Assembly (NCBI GenBank): GCA_003542955.1
Contig: DPJP01000180.1
Location: 6,794 to 15,331, forward strand
Reading direction: 5' to 3'
Source: Armatimonadota bacterium
GTDB taxonomy: Bacteria > Armatimonadota > Zipacnadia > Zipacnadales > UBA11051
DNA length: 8,538 nt
In this document: one piece after another, positions 7,106-8,538 of the stretch
Layout of the letters: each line of letters starts with the position of its first letter
How positions within the stretch are numbered: position 1 is the first letter of the stretch
Translations under genes and position numbers: made by a program
The notes under the pieces: generated by a model
Seen by the model: only the letters and a program-made list of their open reading frames with translations
What the model was told of the DNA's origin: nothing
Database searches by the model: none

Positions 7106-7681
7106 ATGGCTGGAATCAAGGGCACGCGAACCGAGAAGAACCTGCTGGCGTCCTTTGCGGGCGAATCGCAGGCACGCATGCGCTACACCTACTTTGCCTC
7201 GGCCGCCAAGAAAGAGGGCTACGAGCAGATCAGCGCCATCTTCACGGAGACCGCCGATAACGAGAAGGAGCACGCCAAGATATTCTTCAAGTACCTCGAG
7301 GGCGGTGAGGTCGAGATCACCGCAACCTTCCCGGCCGGTGTCATCGGCGATACTCTCGCGAACCTGAAGGCCGCTGCCGCGGGCGAAAAGGAGGAGTGGG
7401 GAACGGTCTATCCAAGCTTCGCCGACATCGCCGACGAGGAGGGCTTCGCCGACGTCGCCTACTCTTTCCGTGAAATCGCCGAGGTCGAGGAGTATCACGA
7501 GAGGCGCTACAACATCCTGGCCGACCGGGTGGCGAAGGGCGAGGTGTTCAAGCGCACCCAGAGCATCAAGTGGAAGTGCCGCAACTGCGGCTACGTCCAC
7601 GAGGGTCCCGAGGCGCCGGAGGAGTGCCCGGCGTGCAAGCATCCGCAGGCACACTACGAGCCGTGGGCGGAGAACTACTGA
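7106..7681 (+). CDS. rbr: Rubrerythrin (diiron peroxidase with rubredoxin domain)
   Basis: A 191-residue cytoplasmic protein that reduces hydrogen peroxide to water with electrons from rubredoxin or similar donors; it is a hallmark of oxidative-stress defence in anaerobes. Residues 1-146 are the ferritin-like four-helix domain: E20 in GESQARMRY, a first ExxH at E53-H56 (EKEH), E94 and E97 in GEKEEW, and a second ExxH at E128-H131 (EEYH). These are the expected diiron ligands. Residues 155-191 are a rubredoxin-type FeS4 domain with Cys158-x2-Cys161-Gly and Cys174-x2-Cys177. Length, domain order and cysteine positions match classical rubrerythrin, and nothing is missing. It appears to be a single-gene unit with its own Shine-Dalgarno and terminator, and points away from the glycan cluster. 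No PerR-type box is obvious upstream. Confidence 0.97.
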   Translation: MAGIKGTRTEKNLLASFAGESQARMRYTYFASAAKKEGYEQISAIFTETADNEKEHAKIFFKYLEGGEVEITATFPAGVIGDTLANLKAAAAGEKEEWGTVYPSFADIADEEGFADVAYSFREIAEVEEYHERRYNILADRVAKGEVFKRTQSIKWKCRNCGYVHEGPEAPEECPACKHPQAHYEPWAENY

Positions 7682-7706
7682 GCGCCGCGTAGCTGCAGGC
7701 ATCCAT

Positions 7707-7740
7707 GCGGGCCGACCCTTCTGTGGGGTCGGCCCGCCTT
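7707..7740 (+). terminator. Rho-independent-type terminator of rubrerythrin
   Basis: A perfect 12-bp GC-rich stem pairs 7707-7718 (GCGGGCCGACCC) with 7726-7737 (GGGTCGGCCCGC) around a 7-base loop. It begins 25 bases after the rubrerythrin stop. The tail after the stem (CTTGCTG) has only a weak T content. Position and stem strength make a transcript end very likely, and the next gene is convergent. Confidence 0.8.
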
Positions 7741-7915
7741 GCTGCATTCCAAGGACACCACACGAACTGCGCGGAGAACCGATCCTTGCGGAAGACCGCA
7801 CCCCCTGCGCACCGGGGCCTGTACGGGCGTCGGCCGGCGGCGGGGCCTCAACCGCGCATCACACTCGGCTCGACACGGGTGAGTACTGCGGGCAATACGT
7901 ATGGTGTCCCCCGGA

Positions 7916-8538
7916 CTAGCGCGCCATCAGCGCGAACACACCCCAACCTAAGTACTCACGTGTGTAAGCGGCGTAGCGCTCGGGCTCCGACGTCAGCTTG
8001 GCTCGAACGTCTTCCGCGACTTCGTCGTCGGGATGAGCGTCAAGCCATCGGCGCATGGTGAGCCATTTCGCCGCCTCGTATCTGTCCCAACTGTCCTGAT
8101 CCGCCAGAACCATTTCCACGACGTCGTAGCCAATGTGGCCGAAAGAGGCCACAAGCTCCGGAAGCGTGAGGAAGTCCGAGATCGAGCCGGCAAGACACCC
8201 CCTGGCAACATCCTCCGTCGGCGGCGCCTGCCGCCAGTAGGGCTCGCCGATGAGGATGATCCCTCCGGTGCGGAGGCTCTGCGCCAGAAGCTCGATAGTG
8301 CCGGCGACTCCCCCACCGATCCATGTAGCGCCGAGACAGGCTGCCACATCGACCTTGTCGTCGGAGACGTAGCCGGCAGCATCGCCATGGAGGAACTCGA
8401 CCCGATCGGCGACTCCGAGTTCGCGAGCACGGAGGTTCGCCTGCTCGGTGAACAACCGGCTCATGTCAATGCCGGTGCCGGTGACTCCGTGATCGCGTGC
8501 CCAGGTGCACAGCATCTCCCCGGAACCGCTGCCGAGGT
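7916..8538 (-). CDS. Class I SAM-dependent methyltransferase (N-terminus outside window)
   Basis: The frame is open to the right edge, showing the last 206 residues. An ATG exists at 8515, but the true start is further out: the seven codons before it read LGSGSGE, the glycine-rich motif I that binds S-adenosylmethionine, and starting at 8515 would cut it off. Downstream follow the acidic end of strand 2 (GTGIDMS), the HGDAAGY segment that contacts adenine, VDVAACLGATWIGGG as motif IV, and LRTGGIILIGEPYW as the next strand. The C-terminus ends in EYLGWGVFALMAR. This is the Rossmann-type pattern of small-molecule methyltransferases related to UbiE or cyclopropane-synthase-like proteins. The methyl acceptor cannot be told. 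It converges on rubrerythrin across 234 bases and shows no functional link to it. I see no clear minus-strand terminator after the TAG. Confidence 0.88.
   Translation of the reverse strand, partial: LGSGSGEMLCTWARDHGVTGTGIDMSRLFTEQANLRARELGVADRVEFLHGDAAGYVSDDKVDVAACLGATWIGGGVAGTIELLAQSLRTGGIILIGEPYWRQAPPTEDVARGCLAGSISDFLTLPELVASFGHIGYDVVEMVLADQDSWDRYEAAKWLTMRRWLDAHPDDEVAEDVRAKLTSEPERYAAYTREYLGWGVFALMAR

Noticed and set aside
7782..7802. Small hairpin TGCGG / CCGCA in the convergent gap, considered as a terminator of the methyltransferase gene.
   Set aside because: The stem is only 5 bp, lies over 110 bases past the stop, and has no U-run.

Overview
The window is GC-rich bacterial DNA with sparse, well-spaced genes. 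Three genes read leftward (minus strand) and look like part of a carbohydrate-processing cluster. A rubrerythrin gene reads rightward, and the window closes on a leftward class I methyltransferase gene. The mix of a DUF4838/GH67-N protein, an Asp-box protein and an unclassified hydrolase-like protein, all high-GC, resembles polymer-degrading bacteria such as Armatimonadota, Planctomycetota, Lentisphaerota or Hydrogenedentota. That placement is an inference with low confidence. The classical rubrerythrin suggests an anaerobic or microaerophilic lifestyle.

Layout. Bases 1-3179 (minus) encode the first 1059 residues of a very large exported protein: lipoprotein-type signal, CBM-like beta domain, helical linker, GH67 N-terminal-like domain, DUF4838 domain and a C-terminal beta domain that runs out of the window. 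Bases 3180-3707 hold no convincing gene, but contain a well-formed minus-strand promoter for that gene and a GC-rich hairpin just after the preceding gene. Bases 3708-4805 (minus) encode a 365-residue sialidase-fold protein with five Asp boxes. Thirty-nine bases further right, 4845-6827 (minus) encode a 660-residue protein that looks like a TIM-barrel glycoside hydrolase but that I cannot place in a family. Bases 6828-7105 are a divergent intergenic region with a conspicuous inverted repeat. Bases 7106-7681 (plus) are a 191-residue rubrerythrin with a strong Shine-Dalgarno sequence and a perfect 12-bp terminator hairpin. Bases 7916-8538 (minus) are a methyltransferase whose start lies beyond the right edge.

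Working model (inference). The 660-residue protein and the Asp-box protein are probably co-transcribed and, lacking signal peptides, act in the cytoplasm. The DUF4838 protein is exported and has its own promoter. Together they could handle a complex or acidic glycan outside and then inside the cell. No transporter, regulator or sugar kinase is visible, so the substrate cannot be named. The rubrerythrin and the methyltransferase look like unrelated neighbours. I found no mobile element, CRISPR array, tRNA or rRNA.
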